Shown: one piece after another, positions 1 to 8,329 of the stretch
Layout: every line of letters begins with the position of its first letter
How positions within the stretch are numbered: position 1 is the stretch's first letter
Assembly: GCF_013410215.1 (NCBI RefSeq)
Contig: NZ_JACCFQ010000001.1
Span: forward strand, 2,542,001 to 2,606,000
DNA: 64,000 nucleotides
Direction: 5' to 3'
Source: Nesterenkonia sandarakina
GTDB taxonomy: Bacteria > Actinomycetota > Actinomycetes > Actinomycetales > Micrococcaceae
Made by a program: the position numbers and the translations under genes
Notes under the pieces: model-generated
The model's database searches: none
What the model saw: the letters and a program-made list of their open reading frames with translations, nothing else
What the model was told of the DNA's origin: nothing

Positions 1-132
1 GTCCACCAGGACTTCCACGCCCAGCGTCCCGATGTCGGATACTGTCAAGTCATCATCGACCCCAAGGTCGCGAAACTCCGCAGAGACTATGCTTCATGGT
101 TGAAACCCGAGGAAGAAAGGTCCACCCACTAA
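1..132 (+). CDS. possible 3' end of an unidentified gene (5' truncated)
   Basis: An open frame enters from the left edge and runs 43 codons to a TAA whose last base is the A of the cysK ATG (TAATG), the kind of contact seen in translationally coupled genes. The visible residues contain an acidic-basic C-terminus but no motif I recognise. Codon use is GC3-rich at first and becomes ordinary (aaa, aga, tat, ttg) in the last 20 codons. A TATGCT hexamer at 88-93 and a purine-rich AAGAAAGG at 113-120 lie inside it, so part of this stretch may instead be the cysK promoter and ribosome binding site. The gene cannot be named from 43 residues. Confidence 0.4.
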   Translation, partial: VHQDFHAQRPDVGYCQVIIDPKVAKLRRDYASWLKPEEERSTH

Positions 133-1067
133 TGGCGAAGATTCTTGAGAACATCACACAGGCGGTCGGCAACACCCCCCTGGTGCGGCTGAACCGCCTG
201 GGCGCGGACCTCCCGGGCAACATCGCGATGAAGCTGGAGTTCTACTCCCCCGCCAGCTCCATCAAGGACCGCATCGGCGCCGCCATCGTCGACGCCGCCG
301 AAGACTCGGGCATGCTCAAGCCCGGCGGCACCATCGTGGAAGGCACCTCGGGCAACACCGGGATCGCCCTGGCCATGGTCGGGGCGGCACGCGGCTACCG
401 CGTGGTGCTCACCATGCCCGAGACCATGTCCACCGAGCGTCGCGTGATGCTGCGCGCCTATGGCGCCGAGATCGTGCTGACCCCCGGCGCGGAAGGCATG
501 CGCGGCGCGGTGGAGCGGGCCAAGTCCATCGTGGAGGAGACCGAGAACTCCATCTGGGCCCGGCAGTTCGCCAACGAGGCCAACCCGGCCGTGCACTACC
601 GCACCACCGGCGAGGAGATCTGGCGGGACACCGACGGCGAAGTGGACGTCTTCATCGCCGGCATCGGCACCGGCGGCACCATCACCGGCGCCGGACGCCG
701 ACTCAAGGAGTACAAGCCCGGGATCCACCTGGTGGCCGTGGAGCCCGAGGACTCCCCGATCCTCTCCGGCGGCACCGCCGGACCGCACAAGATCCAGGGC
801 ATCGGTCCCAACTTCGTCCCTGACATCCTGGACCAGGGGATCTACGACGAGGTCTACCAGGCCAACCTCGAGAAGGCCGTCAGCTGCGCCCGCGACCTCG
901 GCACCCACGAGGGCATCCTCGGGGGCATCTCCACCGGCGCCAACGTCGCGGCGGCGCTGGAGCTGGCCTCCCGGGAGGAGAACCGGGACAAGCTCATCGT
1001 CACCGTCGCCTGTGACTTCGGTGAGCGCTACATCTCCACGCTGCTCTACGAAGACATCCGCGGCTGA
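132..1067 (+). CDS. cysK: cysteine synthase A (O-acetylserine sulfhydrylase)
   Basis: This cytoplasmic PLP enzyme makes L-cysteine from O-acetylserine and sulfide. The 311-residue length is normal for the family. The PLP lysine is K45 in SSIKDR, the substrate loop GTSGNTG is at 71-77, and the phosphate-binding GIGTGGT lies near residue 185. I start at ATG 132 and not at the upstream in-frame ATG at 96, because the encoded MAKILENITQ is the usual N-terminus and a purine-rich AAGAAAGG precedes it by about 11 bases. cysE follows 145 bp downstream on the same strand, so the pair supplies both steps of cysteine synthesis from serine. A long hairpin separates the two genes. Confidence 0.96.
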   Translation: MAKILENITQAVGNTPLVRLNRLGADLPGNIAMKLEFYSPASSIKDRIGAAIVDAAEDSGMLKPGGTIVEGTSGNTGIALAMVGAARGYRVVLTMPETMSTERRVMLRAYGAEIVLTPGAEGMRGAVERAKSIVEETENSIWARQFANEANPAVHYRTTGEEIWRDTDGEVDVFIAGIGTGGTITGAGRRLKEYKPGIHLVAVEPEDSPILSGGTAGPHKIQGIGPNFVPDILDQGIYDEVYQANLEKAVSCARDLGTHEGILGGISTGANVAAALELASREENRDKLIVTVACDFGERYISTLLYEDIRG

Positions 1068-1074
1068 GACGGTT

Positions 1075-1124
1075 GAGTCCCCGCGGCGAGCGAGCAAGCT
1101 GATCGCCGCCCGCCGCGGGGACTC
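1075..1124. terminator. 14-bp stem hairpin between cysK and cysE
   Basis: GAGTCCCCGCGGCG at 1075-1088 pairs perfectly with CGCCGCGGGGACTC at 1111-1124 around a 22-nt loop. The stem begins seven bases after the cysK stop. No T-run follows on either strand, so this is not a canonical intrinsic terminator. It may slow or partly stop transcription between cysK and cysE, or protect the cysK mRNA 3' end. Confidence 0.5.
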
Positions 1125-1212
1125 GGCCATCACCGAGACCGCCAGATCCCTGCTGTCCGAATCGTGCAGCTCAACTCGTGCTGTTTGAACCCTTGAAAGA
1201 GGTTGACCCACC

Positions 1213-1800
1213 TTGGGCCCACTGAAGCGTCTGCGTGAGGACATCAAAGCCGCACGCGAACATGACCCCGCCGCGCGCAGCACCGCCGAGGTGGTGCTGG
1301 TCTATTCCGGCCTGCACGCGGTCTGGTCCTACCGGGTCGCCCATAAGATGTGGCAGCGCCGCCCCCTGAAGACCCCGGCGCGCGCGCTCTCCCAGCTGAC
1401 CCGTGGTCTCACCGGCATCGAGATTCACCCTGGTGCGCAGATCGGGCGGCGCTTCTTCATAGACCACGGCATGGGTGTGGTCATCGGGGAGACCGCCGAG
1501 ATCGGTGACGACTGCATGCTCTACCAGGGAGTCACCCTCGGTGGACGTTCCCTGGAACAGACCAAGCGCCACCCCACCCTGCGCGACGGCGTGGTCGTCG
1601 GTGCCGGGGCCAAGGTCATCGGACCCGTGGAGATCGGTGCCGGCTCCGCCGTGGGCGCCAACGCCGTGGTGGTGAAGTCCTCCCCGCCGAACTCCATCCT
1701 CACCGGGGTCCCGGCCAAGGCGCGACAGCGCGGTGTGGCCGAGCGCAAGCCCCACGTGGACCCCGCAGAGTACGCACTGGACCCGGCCATCTTCATCTGA
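1213..1800 (+). CDS. cysE: serine O-acetyltransferase
   Basis: The enzyme transfers acetyl from acetyl-CoA to serine, producing the O-acetylserine used by the neighbouring CysK. The 195-aa protein has a short helical N-terminus and then a left-handed beta-helix of hexapeptide repeats from about residue 75. The catalytic [10 protein letters not shown] segment and the acetyl-CoA-binding turns GVTLGG and GAGAKVIG are visible. It is the short bacterial form lacking the long N-terminal extension of E. coli CysE. The start is TTG, supported by GAAAGAGG at 1195-1202, ten bases upstream; no better in-frame ATG exists before the conserved region. Confidence 0.94.
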   Translation: MGPLKRLREDIKAAREHDPAARSTAEVVLVYSGLHAVWSYRVAHKMWQRRPLKTPARALSQLTRGLTGIEIHPGAQIGRRFFIDHGMGVVIGETAEIGDDCMLYQGVTLGGRSLEQTKRHPTLRDGVVVGAGAKVIGPVEIGAGSAVGANAVVVKSSPPNSILTGVPAKARQRGVAERKPHVDPAEYALDPAIFI

Positions 1801-1867
1801 AGGTTCTCAGCCGTGGCCGCGGCTTCAAGCCCCAGAGACTCCGATCGCTGACCAGAGGCCCTGCGCG

Positions 1868-3019
1868 CTAGACCCGGTGGTCGCCCGCCAGGCGGCGCAT
1901 CACCTCACCGGCCGGGTCCGGCCGCGCCGCGGCGAACCCGGTTCCGGCCCAGAGATTGAGCCCGTGCGGGTCTGCGGCGGCACCCGCCGCTCGGCGCAGT
2001 CCGGCGCTGAGCTGGTGCAGGGCCGGAAAGCCCGACGGCGCCGACGTGGTCAGCGCGTCGGTGAAGCTGTTACGCAGCGCTCGCGCCGGACGGCCTGAGA
2101 ACGCCGTCGTCAGGGTGGTCTCCGGCACCCCCGGAGGATCAGCCAGGGCCTGCTGGTGCGCCGGATGCGTCCCGCTCTCGGGGCAGCGCAGCAGCGCGGT
2201 GCCCAGCACCGCAGCCTGCGCCCCGGCGTGCAGGGCGGCACGGACTCCGGCGGCATCGGCGATCCCGCCGGCGGCCCAGAGCGGCAGTTCGGTGCGGGAC
2301 GAGATGGCGTGAAGCAGCTCGAGCAGGCCCACCTCCGCGGGTGGTTTCCGCGGGGTCCAGGTCCCGGAGTGGCCCCCGGCGGAGGAGCACTGGACGATCA
2401 GCCCGTCCACCCCGGCTCGGGCAGCGCTCTCAGCCTCCGCGACGCAGGTCACGGTCTGCAGCACCCTGGCCCCGGTGGCCTGCAGCCGTGCGAGGTCCCG
2501 CGCGGAGGGCAGTCCGAAGGTCAGGCTGATCAGTGGCGCCGGATCGGCCTCCAGCACCTGAAGCTTCTGCTCCCAGAAGTCATCCCAGACCTCTGCGGGT
2601 GCTGCGGTGACTGCAGGGGCTTCGTCGACTGCCGGGGCCCCGGTAGCTCTGATCACTCCGGCGAGGCTGTTGATCTCTGGCAGCTCCACCTCGCCCGCCC
2701 AGTCTCCGCCGGTCCGGGCATGATCGCTCAGCCAGCGCTGGACCGCGGCGCGGTGTCGATCCAGCTCCGCAGGCTCGATCGGGACCTGGTTCGGTACGAA
2801 GAGGTTCACCCCGAAGCGTGGGGTGGCGCGCTGCACCTGCTGGATCTGGACCCTGAGGTCCTCGGGGCTCTTGTACCCCGCGGCGAGGAATCCCACTCCT
2901 CCGGCTGCAGCAGCGGCCAGAACGAGCTCAGGACGGCTCGGTCCGCCGGCCATCGGGGCGGCCACCACGGGAATCGTGGCGCCGACCGAGGCGAGCAGAC
3001 CGGCCGTCCTGGTGCTCAT
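1868..3019 (-). CDS. nitronate monooxygenase (2-nitropropane dioxygenase family)
   Basis: This is an FMN-dependent TIM-barrel enzyme that oxidises alkyl nitronates such as propionate 3-nitronate, a detoxification role. The 383-residue chain opens with the family signature VVAAPMAGGPS near residue 18, followed by AAGGVGFLAAGYK. The segment LIVQCSSAGGHSG around residue 205 matches the flavin- and substrate-binding region, and LWAAGGIADAAG near 250 is the phosphate-binding loop. The ATG has a GGAG eight bases upstream. It lies 45 bp downstream of gnd on the same strand and may be co-transcribed with it, though I see no metabolic link. The exact substrate is not determinable. Confidence 0.88.
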   Translation of the reverse strand: MSTRTAGLLASVGATIPVVAAPMAGGPSRPELVLAAAAAGGVGFLAAGYKSPEDLRVQIQQVQRATPRFGVNLFVPNQVPIEPAELDRHRAAVQRWLSDHARTGGDWAGEVELPEINSLAGVIRATGAPAVDEAPAVTAAPAEVWDDFWEQKLQVLEADPAPLISLTFGLPSARDLARLQATGARVLQTVTCVAEAESAARAGVDGLIVQCSSAGGHSGTWTPRKPPAEVGLLELLHAISSRTELPLWAAGGIADAAGVRAALHAGAQAAVLGTALLRCPESGTHPAHQQALADPPGVPETTLTTAFSGRPARALRNSFTDALTTSAPSGFPALHQLSAGLRRAAGAAADPHGLNLWAGTGFAAARPDPAGEVMRRLAGDHRV

Positions 3020-3064
3020 CGGGTCAGCTCCGCATGTTCGGAGTCAGTCCTTGGACCCAGCGGG

Positions 3065-4525
3065 TCAGGCGTCGATCTCGCTGCGGTCACCGGACCACTG
3101 GGTGTGGAAGGTGCCTTCCTTGTCCACGCGCTTATAGGTGTGCGCGCCGAAGTAGTCGCGCAGACCCTGGGTCAGCGCGGCCGGGAGCCGGTCCCGGCGC
3201 AGGCTGTCGTAATATGACAGCGAGGAGGAGAACACCGGGGCGGGAACGCCGTAGGTCGCCGCGGCGGCGACCACGCGCCGCCAGGCGGGGAGGCATTCGT
3301 TGATCGCCTCGTTGAACTCCGGGGCCAGCAGCAGGTTCTTGGGCTGCTGATCCTTCGGCGCGTCGTAAGCCTTCATGATGGTGTCCAGCAGATCGGCGCG
3401 GATGATGCAGCCGGCGCGCCAGAGCGAGGCGATGGCCTTCAGGTCCAGGTCCCAGCCGAACTCCTCGCCGGCGGCGACCAGCATGTCCAGGCCCTGGGCG
3501 TAGGCGACGAGCTTGGAGGCGTAGAGCGCCTTGCGCACATCCTCCACGAAGTCCTGCCGGTCCTCAGCGCTGCCATACTTCTCGGTGGCCGAGAGCGTCT
3601 CATCGATCCCGGCGCTGAACGTGGCGTTGGTGACCGCGCGCAGCTCGCGCTGGGAGGAGATCGAGCGGGCAAAGACGGACTCTGCGATCGCGGTGACCGG
3701 GGAACCCACCTCCAGCCCGGAGATCGCGGTCCAGCGGCCGGTGCCCTTCTGACCCGCGGAGTCCACGACCACGTCCACCAGGGGACGACCGGTGACCTCG
3801 TCCTCCTGCTCCAGGACCTCGGCGGTGATCTCGATCAGGTAGGAGGCCAGATCGGTGGTGTTCCACTCGCGGAACACGCCGGCCTGCTCGCGGGGCTCGA
3901 TCCCGGCCAGGGAGCGCATCAGGTCGAAGGCTTCGCCGATGACCTGCATATCGGCGTATTCGATGCCGTTGTGCACCATCTTCACGTAGTGCCCGGCGCC
4001 GTCGGTGTCGATCCAGGCGCAGCAGGGTTCGCCGTTGTACTTCGCGGAGATCTTCTCCAGCATCGGGCCCAGGGTGTCGTAGGACTCCTTGGAGCCGCCG
4101 GGCATGATCGAGGGACCGTTCAGCGCGCCCTCTTCGCCGCCGGAGACTCCGACGCCGACGAAGTGCAGGTTCTTCGCGCGCAGGCTCTCCTCGCGGCGGC
4201 GGGTCTCTTCGTAGAAGGAGTTGCCGCCGTCGATGATGATGTCGCCCTCGTCGAGCAGGGGCACCAGGTCAGCGATCACGGAGTCCACCGGGGCGCCGGC
4301 CTGGACCATGATCAGCACCCGGCGGGGTCGCTCCAGGGACTCCACGAGCTCGGTGAGGGTCTCGGTGCGCACGAAGTCGCCGTCTCCGCCGTGGGCCTGC
4401 AGCAGGGCGTCCGTGCGGGCGACCGAGCGGTTGTGCAGCGCGACGGTGTAGCCGTTGCGAGCCAGGTTGCGAGCCAGATTGGCTCCCATGACGGCCAGGC
4501 CGGTCACTCCGATATGGGCACTCAT
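3065..4525 (-). CDS. gnd: 6-phosphogluconate dehydrogenase, decarboxylating (NADP+)
   Basis: The enzyme converts 6-phosphogluconate to ribulose 5-phosphate and CO2 while forming NADPH in the oxidative pentose phosphate pathway. The 486-aa length fits the long, dimeric class. The N-terminal Rossmann motif GLAVMGANLARNLA is followed by the NADP-selective NRS at about residue 33. GVSGGEEGA near 128 and the catalytic KMVHNGIEY near 183 are intact, and the C-terminal tail carries HTQWSGD as in other long-chain enzymes. A strong AAGGAGA sits seven bases before the ATG. The preceding minus-strand gene is ppk2, 231 bp away, so gnd probably has its own promoter in that gap. Confidence 0.96.
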   Translation of the reverse strand: MSAHIGVTGLAVMGANLARNLARNGYTVALHNRSVARTDALLQAHGGDGDFVRTETLTELVESLERPRRVLIMVQAGAPVDSVIADLVPLLDEGDIIIDGGNSFYEETRRREESLRAKNLHFVGVGVSGGEEGALNGPSIMPGGSKESYDTLGPMLEKISAKYNGEPCCAWIDTDGAGHYVKMVHNGIEYADMQVIGEAFDLMRSLAGIEPREQAGVFREWNTTDLASYLIEITAEVLEQEDEVTGRPLVDVVVDSAGQKGTGRWTAISGLEVGSPVTAIAESVFARSISSQRELRAVTNATFSAGIDETLSATEKYGSAEDRQDFVEDVRKALYASKLVAYAQGLDMLVAAGEEFGWDLDLKAIASLWRAGCIIRADLLDTIMKAYDAPKDQQPKNLLLAPEFNEAINECLPAWRRVVAAAATYGVPAPVFSSSLSYYDSLRRDRLPAALTQGLRDYFGAHTYKRVDKEGTFHTQWSGDRSEIDA

Positions 4526-4669
4526 GCATTCTCCTTCGTCGAGGTCAGTCAGAGTTCCTCACGGCGCGGTGCGGAACGGGCATCGGTCGCGGACCGCAGC
4601 GATGCGGGTCCCCGTCCACGGTGCACCCGGGCGCGCCGGAGGTCTGACATGGGATCCCGCCGTCGTGAA

Positions 4670-4686
4670 CCTCGGTGTCCCCGAGG
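4670..4686 (-). terminator. weak hairpin after ppk2
   Basis: CCTCGG and CCGAGG form a 6-bp stem with a 5-nt loop about 70 bp past the ppk2 stop. On the minus strand TTCA follows, not a real T-run. It is a weak terminator candidate for ppk2 upstream of the presumed gnd promoter. Confidence 0.28.
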
Positions 4687-4756
4687 CGAGCACTGCAACT
4701 CTACCGCTTCAGCAGATCAGCCGACCCAGGCCCACACCGGGCACGGCGGATGGGCG

Positions 4757-5680
4757 TCAGTCACCCACCGCATCGCGGCCGCGGCGCACGATCAGCGGGT
4801 CGGGCCCGCCGACGATTTCATGGTCCTTGCCCTCGTACTCGAACTGGGCGAGGAAGCACTTCATCGCGTTCAACCGGGCCCGCTTCTTGTCATTGGACTT
4901 GATCGTCATCCAGGGCGCGTGGTCGGTGTCGGTGCGCAGGAACATCTCCTCCTTGGCCTCGGTGTAGGCCTCCCAACGATCCAGGGACTCCAGGTCCATG
5001 GGTGAGAGCTTCCATTGCCGGACCGGGTCGATCTGCCGGATCGCGAACCGGGTGCGCTGCTCCTGCTGGGTGACCGAGAACCAGAACTTCGTCAGATGGA
5101 TGCCGGCGTCGACGAGCATCTGCTCGAACTGCGGGGCCTGGCGCATGAAGAGCTCATACTCCTGCTCCGAGGAGAAGCCCATCACCCGCTCCACTCCGGC
5201 ACGGTTGTACCAGGAGCGGTCGAAGAGGACCATCTCCCCGGCGGTGGGCAGGTGGTCCACATAGCGCTGGAAGTACCACTGGCCCAGCTCCCGGTCCGAG
5301 GGCCGGTTCAGGGCGACCACGCGTGCGGTCCGCGGGTTCAGGTGCTCGGTGAAGCGTTTGATCGTCCCGCCCTTGCCAGCGGCGTCGCGACCTTCGAAGA
5401 CGATCACATGCTTGAGCCCATAGTCCTCGGCCCAGTACTGGAACTTCAGCAGCTCCACCTGCAGGTGGTACTTCTCGATCTCATAGACGTCGCGGGAGAG
5501 CCGGTTCTCATACGGGTAGTTCTCGTGCCAGGTCTCCACCGCGCGGCCCTGCGGGTCGATCAGATCCGGGTCCGGGGTGTGCCCGTCCAGCACCGTGTAT
5601 CCACCCTCGCGGAGCTCGTCGATGAACTCCCGGAGGTTCTTGCGCGCGGTGCCGTCGACCTGGAAGATCGGGTCACTCAT
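4757..5680 (-). CDS. ppk2: polyphosphate kinase 2 family protein
   Basis: PPK2 enzymes transfer phosphate between inorganic polyphosphate and nucleoside diphosphates, usually regenerating GTP or ATP from polyphosphate. The 307-residue protein is a single-domain PPK2. It shows the P-loop FEGRDAAGKGG at about 95-105, the RFTEHLNPR segment that follows it, and the lid motif FDRSWYNRAGVERVMGF near 160-176. Single-domain proteins of this length with this arrangement are typical of class I. AAAGG sits about eight bases before the ATG. The gene lies between zapE and gnd on the same strand, with gaps of 108 and 231 bp. Nucleotide preference cannot be read from the sequence. Confidence 0.92.
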   Translation of the reverse strand: MSDPIFQVDGTARKNLREFIDELREGGYTVLDGHTPDPDLIDPQGRAVETWHENYPYENRLSRDVYEIEKYHLQVELLKFQYWAEDYGLKHVIVFEGRDAAGKGGTIKRFTEHLNPRTARVVALNRPSDRELGQWYFQRYVDHLPTAGEMVLFDRSWYNRAGVERVMGFSSEQEYELFMRQAPQFEQMLVDAGIHLTKFWFSVTQQEQRTRFAIRQIDPVRQWKLSPMDLESLDRWEAYTEAKEEMFLRTDTDHAPWMTIKSNDKKRARLNAMKCFLAQFEYEGKDHEIVGGPDPLIVRRGRDAVGD

Positions 5681-5788
5681 CAGATCAGCCTTTCTCGAGA
5701 TGCGGCTGCTGCCAGCTCATCAGGTGTGCATGAACACATTGTTAACCGTCCCGGCCGGATCTGGAAGCGCTGGTGGTGGCGCTGCGGC

Positions 5789-6844
5789 TCAGAGCGCGGT
5801 CTCCCCCATCTGCCCGGCGCGGGCCAGGGCGGTGAGCCGGGAGACCGTGCGGTGATACTTCTTCATATACCCACCGGTCATCATCTCTTCGGTGAACAGC
5901 TCATCAAAGGGCTTGCCGGAGGCCACCACTTTGATGTCCTGATCGTAGAGCCGGTCAGCCAGCACCACGAAGCGCAGCGCCAGCGCCTGACCCTCGATGG
6001 TCTCCACGTCCTTGAGCACCAGCACGTCCATGTCGGTCACCAGCTGCCGGTACCGGCTGGGGTGCACGCCGCTGAGGTGCTCACAGAGCGCGCCGAAGTC
6101 GTCCACCGCGATGCGAGCCTCGGGGTACTTCTCGGCGGCGAAGCTCTCGACCTCGGCTGAGCTCAGCGGCGCCGGGGCCTCCGGGAGTCCGCGATGCCGG
6201 TAGTCCTCGCCGTCGACCTTGATCACTGCGAACTGATCCGAGAGCACCTGGATCTCGCGCTGGAAGTCCGCGGCGGCGAAGCGGCCCTCCCCCAGGGACC
6301 CGGGCAGCGTGTTCGAGGTCGCGGCAAGCTTGACCCCGGCGTCGGCCAGTTCCCGCATCAGCCGGGACATCAGCACGGTGTCACCGGGATCATCGAGCTC
6401 GAACTCATCGATGCAGACCAGGGAGTAGTCGCTGAGCACGTCCACGGTCCGGCGGAAGGACAGCGCGCCGACCAGGTTGGTGTACTCCACGAACGTGCCG
6501 AACGCCCGCTGCCCTTCCACCGAGTGGTACAGCGAGGCCAGCAGGTGGGTCTTGCCCACTCCGAACCCGCCGTCGAGGTAGATCCCGGCAGGCGCCTGCG
6601 CGCGGGCTGGGCCGCGGCCGAAGAGCTTGCCGAAGAAGCCGCCGCCGCCCTGACTGGCGCCCACGGAGGCGGAGAACTCGCGCAGCGCGGTCACCGCCTT
6701 CTCCTGGGAGGGGTGCGCAGGATCCGGGATGTAGGAGTCGAAGGAGACCTCGGCGAAGCGGAAGGACGGCTTCAGGCCCTCCAGGAGCTGACCGACTCCC
6801 AGCTGGGGGGTCCGCTGACTCAGCGGAGTGGCGTTTGACGGCAT
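5789..6844 (-). CDS. zapE: cell division protein ZapE / AFG1-like ATPase
   Basis: This is a P-loop ATPase of the AFG1/LACE1/ZapE family; E. coli ZapE acts at the division ring. Walker A GGFGVGKT is at 92-99, Walker B SLVCIDEFELDD at about 141-152, and the sensor-1 region LAATSNTLP follows near residue 205. The 351-residue length is usual. The ATG is preceded by TAGAGT and exactly six bases, with no Shine-Dalgarno, so the message is probably leaderless. It is divergent from the sulfurtransferase gene, sharing an 88-bp intergenic region. The role in this organism is inferred from family membership only. Confidence 0.88.
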   Translation of the reverse strand: MPSNATPLSQRTPQLGVGQLLEGLKPSFRFAEVSFDSYIPDPAHPSQEKAVTALREFSASVGASQGGGGFFGKLFGRGPARAQAPAGIYLDGGFGVGKTHLLASLYHSVEGQRAFGTFVEYTNLVGALSFRRTVDVLSDYSLVCIDEFELDDPGDTVLMSRLMRELADAGVKLAATSNTLPGSLGEGRFAAADFQREIQVLSDQFAVIKVDGEDYRHRGLPEAPAPLSSAEVESFAAEKYPEARIAVDDFGALCEHLSGVHPSRYRQLVTDMDVLVLKDVETIEGQALALRFVVLADRLYDQDIKVVASGKPFDELFTEEMMTGGYMKKYHRTVSRLTALARAGQMGETAL

Positions 6845-6850
6845 ATGACC

Positions 6851-6856
6851 ACTCTA
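6851..6856 (-). promoter_or_regulatory. -10 hexamer for leaderless zapE
   Basis: TAGAGT fits the actinobacterial TANNNT -10. It lies six bases before the zapE ATG, which places the transcript start at or next to the start codon. Confidence 0.55.
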
Positions 6857-6932
6857 CCTACGACTGCGTGTTTCACCGGCTGATTCCCTATCCTGGAAGG
6901 TGACCCAGTGACGACGGAAGGTTCTGTGCATC

Positions 6933-7823
6933 ATGACCGAAGAAAAAGACTTCTCCCAGTACGCCCACCCCGACGCCCTGGTCTCCACCGAATGGGTGGC
7001 CCAGCATAAGGAGGACCCCTCGGTGGTGCTGCTGGAATCCAACGAGGACGTGCTGCTCTACGAGACCGGGCACATCCCGGGAGCTCAGAAGATCGACTGG
7101 CACACCGACCTCAACGACCCGGTGACCCGGGACTTCCTGGGCCCGGAGCAGTTCGCCGAGTTCGCCGCCGCCAAGGGGATCACCCCGGACACCACTGTGG
7201 TCTTCTACGGGGACAAGTCGAACTGGTGGGCCGCCTACGCGCTGTGGGTCTTCACCCTCTTCGGGCATGCGGATCTGCGCCTGATGGACGGCGGTCGGCA
7301 GAAGTGGGCCGCCGAGGGCCGCGAGCTGGTCACCGAGGTGACCGCCCCGGCTCAGGTGAGCTACCCCGCGCCGTCCCAGCGCGATGACTCCACCTTCCGC
7401 GCCTTCCGCGAAGACGTGCTCGCCCACTTCGGCAAGCCGATGATCGATGTCCGCTCCCCCATGGAGTACTCCGGGGAGCGCACCCATATGGAGGGCTACG
7501 AGCAGGAGGGAGCGCTGCGCGGGGGCCACATCCCCTCCGCGGCCTCGGTGCCGTGGGCCAAGGCCGCGAATGAGGACGGGACCTTCCGCTCCCGGGCCGA
7601 GCTGGAGGAGATCTACACCGAGCAGGCCGGCCTGGGCAAGGCCGAGGAGGTCATCGCCTACTGCCGGATCGGTGAGCGCTCCTCGCACACCTGGTTCGTG
7701 CTGCAGCACCTGCTGGGCTACGGCAACGTGCGCAATTACGACGGCTCCTGGACCGAATGGGGCAACGCAGTGCGGCTGCCCATCGCCACCGGAGATCAGC
7801 CCGGCGAGGTGCCCGGCGCATGA
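6933..7823 (+). CDS. sseA: thiosulfate/3-mercaptopyruvate sulfurtransferase
   Basis: The protein carries two rhodanese domains, an inactive N-terminal one (about 15-135) and a catalytic C-terminal one. The active-site loop [11 protein letters not shown] starts at C244, identical in pattern to the mycobacterial SseA/CysA-type enzymes. It moves sulfane sulfur from thiosulfate or mercaptopyruvate to an acceptor. The ATG follows GGAAGG at about 6916-6921, and TATCCT at 6889-6894 is a possible -10. The stop overlaps the start of the sufE-like gene as ATGA, so the two proteins are translationally coupled and probably work together in sulfur transfer, as in the sseA-sufE pair of Mycobacterium. Confidence 0.93.
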   Translation: MTEEKDFSQYAHPDALVSTEWVAQHKEDPSVVLLESNEDVLLYETGHIPGAQKIDWHTDLNDPVTRDFLGPEQFAEFAAAKGITPDTTVVFYGDKSNWWAAYALWVFTLFGHADLRLMDGGRQKWAAEGRELVTEVTAPAQVSYPAPSQRDDSTFRAFREDVLAHFGKPMIDVRSPMEYSGERTHMEGYEQEGALRGGHIPSAASVPWAKAANEDGTFRSRAELEEIYTEQAGLGKAEEVIAYCRIGERSSHTWFVLQHLLGYGNVRNYDGSWTEWGNAVRLPIATGDQPGEVPGA

Positions 7824-8329
7824 GCCAGGACCAGGAGGCACAGCCTGCCTCGCAGCCCGGTGATGCCGGCGCCCGGGTGCTGCCCGAGCAGCTGGCTGAG
7901 GTGGTCGAGGAGTTCGCCGAGCTCGAGGACCGGCAGAAGCTGGAGCTGCTGCTCGAGTTCTCCCGCGAGCTGCCGGAGCTGCCCGAGCGCTACCGCAACA
8001 GCTATGACCAGATGGAAGAGGTGGTGGAATGTCAGTCTCCGCTCTTCCTGACCTTGGAGTACGACGACGCCGCCGGGACCGCCGCGATCTTCTTCGCCGC
8101 TGCCCGGGAGGCGCCGACCACCCGAGGCTTCGCGGCGATCCTGCATGAGGGTCTGGACGGGCTGCGCTACGAGGAGATCCTCGCGGTCCCGGAGGACCTC
8201 TCCGAGCGCCTGGGCCTGTCCAAGGCGATCACCCCGCTGCGGCTGCGCGGGATGACGGCGATGCTGGGTCGGATCAAACGGAATATCCGGGCTCACCAGG
8301 CCGAGTCTGCCCCGGCGCAGGCCGGCTGA
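7820..8329 (+). CDS. sufE: SufE family sulfur acceptor protein
   Basis: SufE proteins accept persulfide sulfur from a desulfurase or sulfurtransferase and pass it to Fe-S cluster scaffolds. The 169-aa protein contains the characteristic core [17 protein letters not shown] and the active-site cysteine in VECQSPLFL at about residue 73. The C-terminal SAxGLTPLR-like region appears here as [15 protein letters not shown]. The start is the ATG that overlaps the sulfurtransferase stop. The last 56 bp overlap the 3' end of the convergent alpha/beta hydrolase gene. The coupling to a rhodanese suggests that the sulfurtransferase, not only a SufS desulfurase, may be a sulfur donor. Confidence 0.9.
   Translation: MSQDQEAQPASQPGDAGARVLPEQLAEVVEEFAELEDRQKLELLLEFSRELPELPERYRNSYDQMEEVVECQSPLFLTLEYDDAAGTAAIFFAAAREAPTTRGFAAILHEGLDGLRYEEILAVPEDLSERLGLSKAITPLRLRGMTAMLGRIKRNIRAHQAESAPAQAG

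Noticed and set aside
129-1283. 384-codon minus-strand frame over cysK
   Set aside because: Shadow of cysK with biased composition and no conserved segment.
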